Positions 63,838 to 64,000 of a stretch of 64,000 nt of DNA are shown one piece after another. The DNA is taken from positions 301,084,504 to 301,148,503 of the forward strand of contig NC_080671.1 of assembly GCF_030247195.1 (NCBI RefSeq), read 5' to 3'. The notes under the pieces are model-generated. The model did not search any database, was not told the DNA's origin, and saw nothing but the letters and a program-made list of their open reading frames with translations. This DNA comes from Topomyia yanbarensis (Eukaryota; Arthropoda; Insecta; Diptera; Culicidae). Position 1 is the first letter of the stretch. Each line of letters opens with the position of its first letter. Position numbers and translations under genes: made by a program.

Positions 63838-64000
63838 CAGTGATTCTCAACCTGGGGGCCGCGAAGTTGTTTCTGGGAGTCCGCGAAAAAAAATGTATTT
63901 TCCTAGTGCATATTGAAATTTCCAGTCTTGTTTCCTAACAAACTGAAAATAACATTTTGTTAGCATACAAAATCGATGTTTATCCGTGGGATCCGCAGCA
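63838..64000. mobile_element. Left end of a Charlie-like hAT element, truncated by the window
   Basis: cagtgattctcaacctgggg at 63838 is the characteristic terminus of hAT-Charlie type elements, followed by the usual subterminal ccgcga/gtccgcg repeats (63,858-63,890 and again at the edge). The candidate left target duplication is gtttatac (63830-63837). The rest lies to the right. Confidence 0.8.

Overview
The window looks like intergenic, transposon-packed nuclear DNA of an insect, most likely a culicine mosquito (Aedes-like). The reasons are an AT-rich background, nested class II elements, many MITEs and foldback elements, a tRNA-headed SINE, non-LTR retrotransposons and an almost complete lack of host genes. 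The species assignment is inference; no host gene settles it.

Layout. 1-~5.0 kb: a non-LTR retrotransposon on the minus strand. It has a CCHC gag ORF with a frameshifted tail, an odd 402-codon ORF with internal repeats, and an endonuclease/reverse-transcriptase ORF that stays open for 915 codons to the window edge. 5.67-7.41 kb: a foldback-like element whose arms are arrays of short repeats. 6,681-29,309: a direct tandem duplication, copy A 6,681-18,033 and copy B 18,034-29,309, nearly identical apart from a microsatellite. The duplicated unit holds a 90-bp hairpin, a TATATG/TA microsatellite and the 5' parts of a nested stack: a TA-flanked pogo-like element containing a hAT-like element containing a second hAT-like element of the same family. 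The stack is completed downstream at 29.3-32.6 kb. The duplication junction lies at the 3' terminus of the inner hAT element, which suggests that transposition made the duplication.

32.6-49.6 kb: MITEs, a 3.6-kb element with ~550-bp inverted repeats, an 830-bp near-complete foldback, a degraded C2H2 zinc-finger pseudogene, one possible first coding exon of a secreted protein (40,077-40,140, speculative), and a 2.5-kb composite repeat with three similar hairpins and a third hAT family copy. 49.8-62.4 kb: three copies of a TA-flanked MITE with an expandable internal minisatellite, a pair of pogo-like ends 12.2 kb apart, a tRNA-derived SINE with target-site duplications, a degraded gag pseudogene, a large inverted repeat, and a 159-bp tandem repeat carrying TATA/initiator-like motifs. 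63.8 kb to the end: the left end of a third, different hAT (Charlie-like) element.

No host gene is convincingly complete. Apart from the retrotransposon ORFs, the short open frames are mostly chance or repeat-derived. Coordinates of repeats were read by eye and ends may be off by a few bases unless a terminal motif is quoted.
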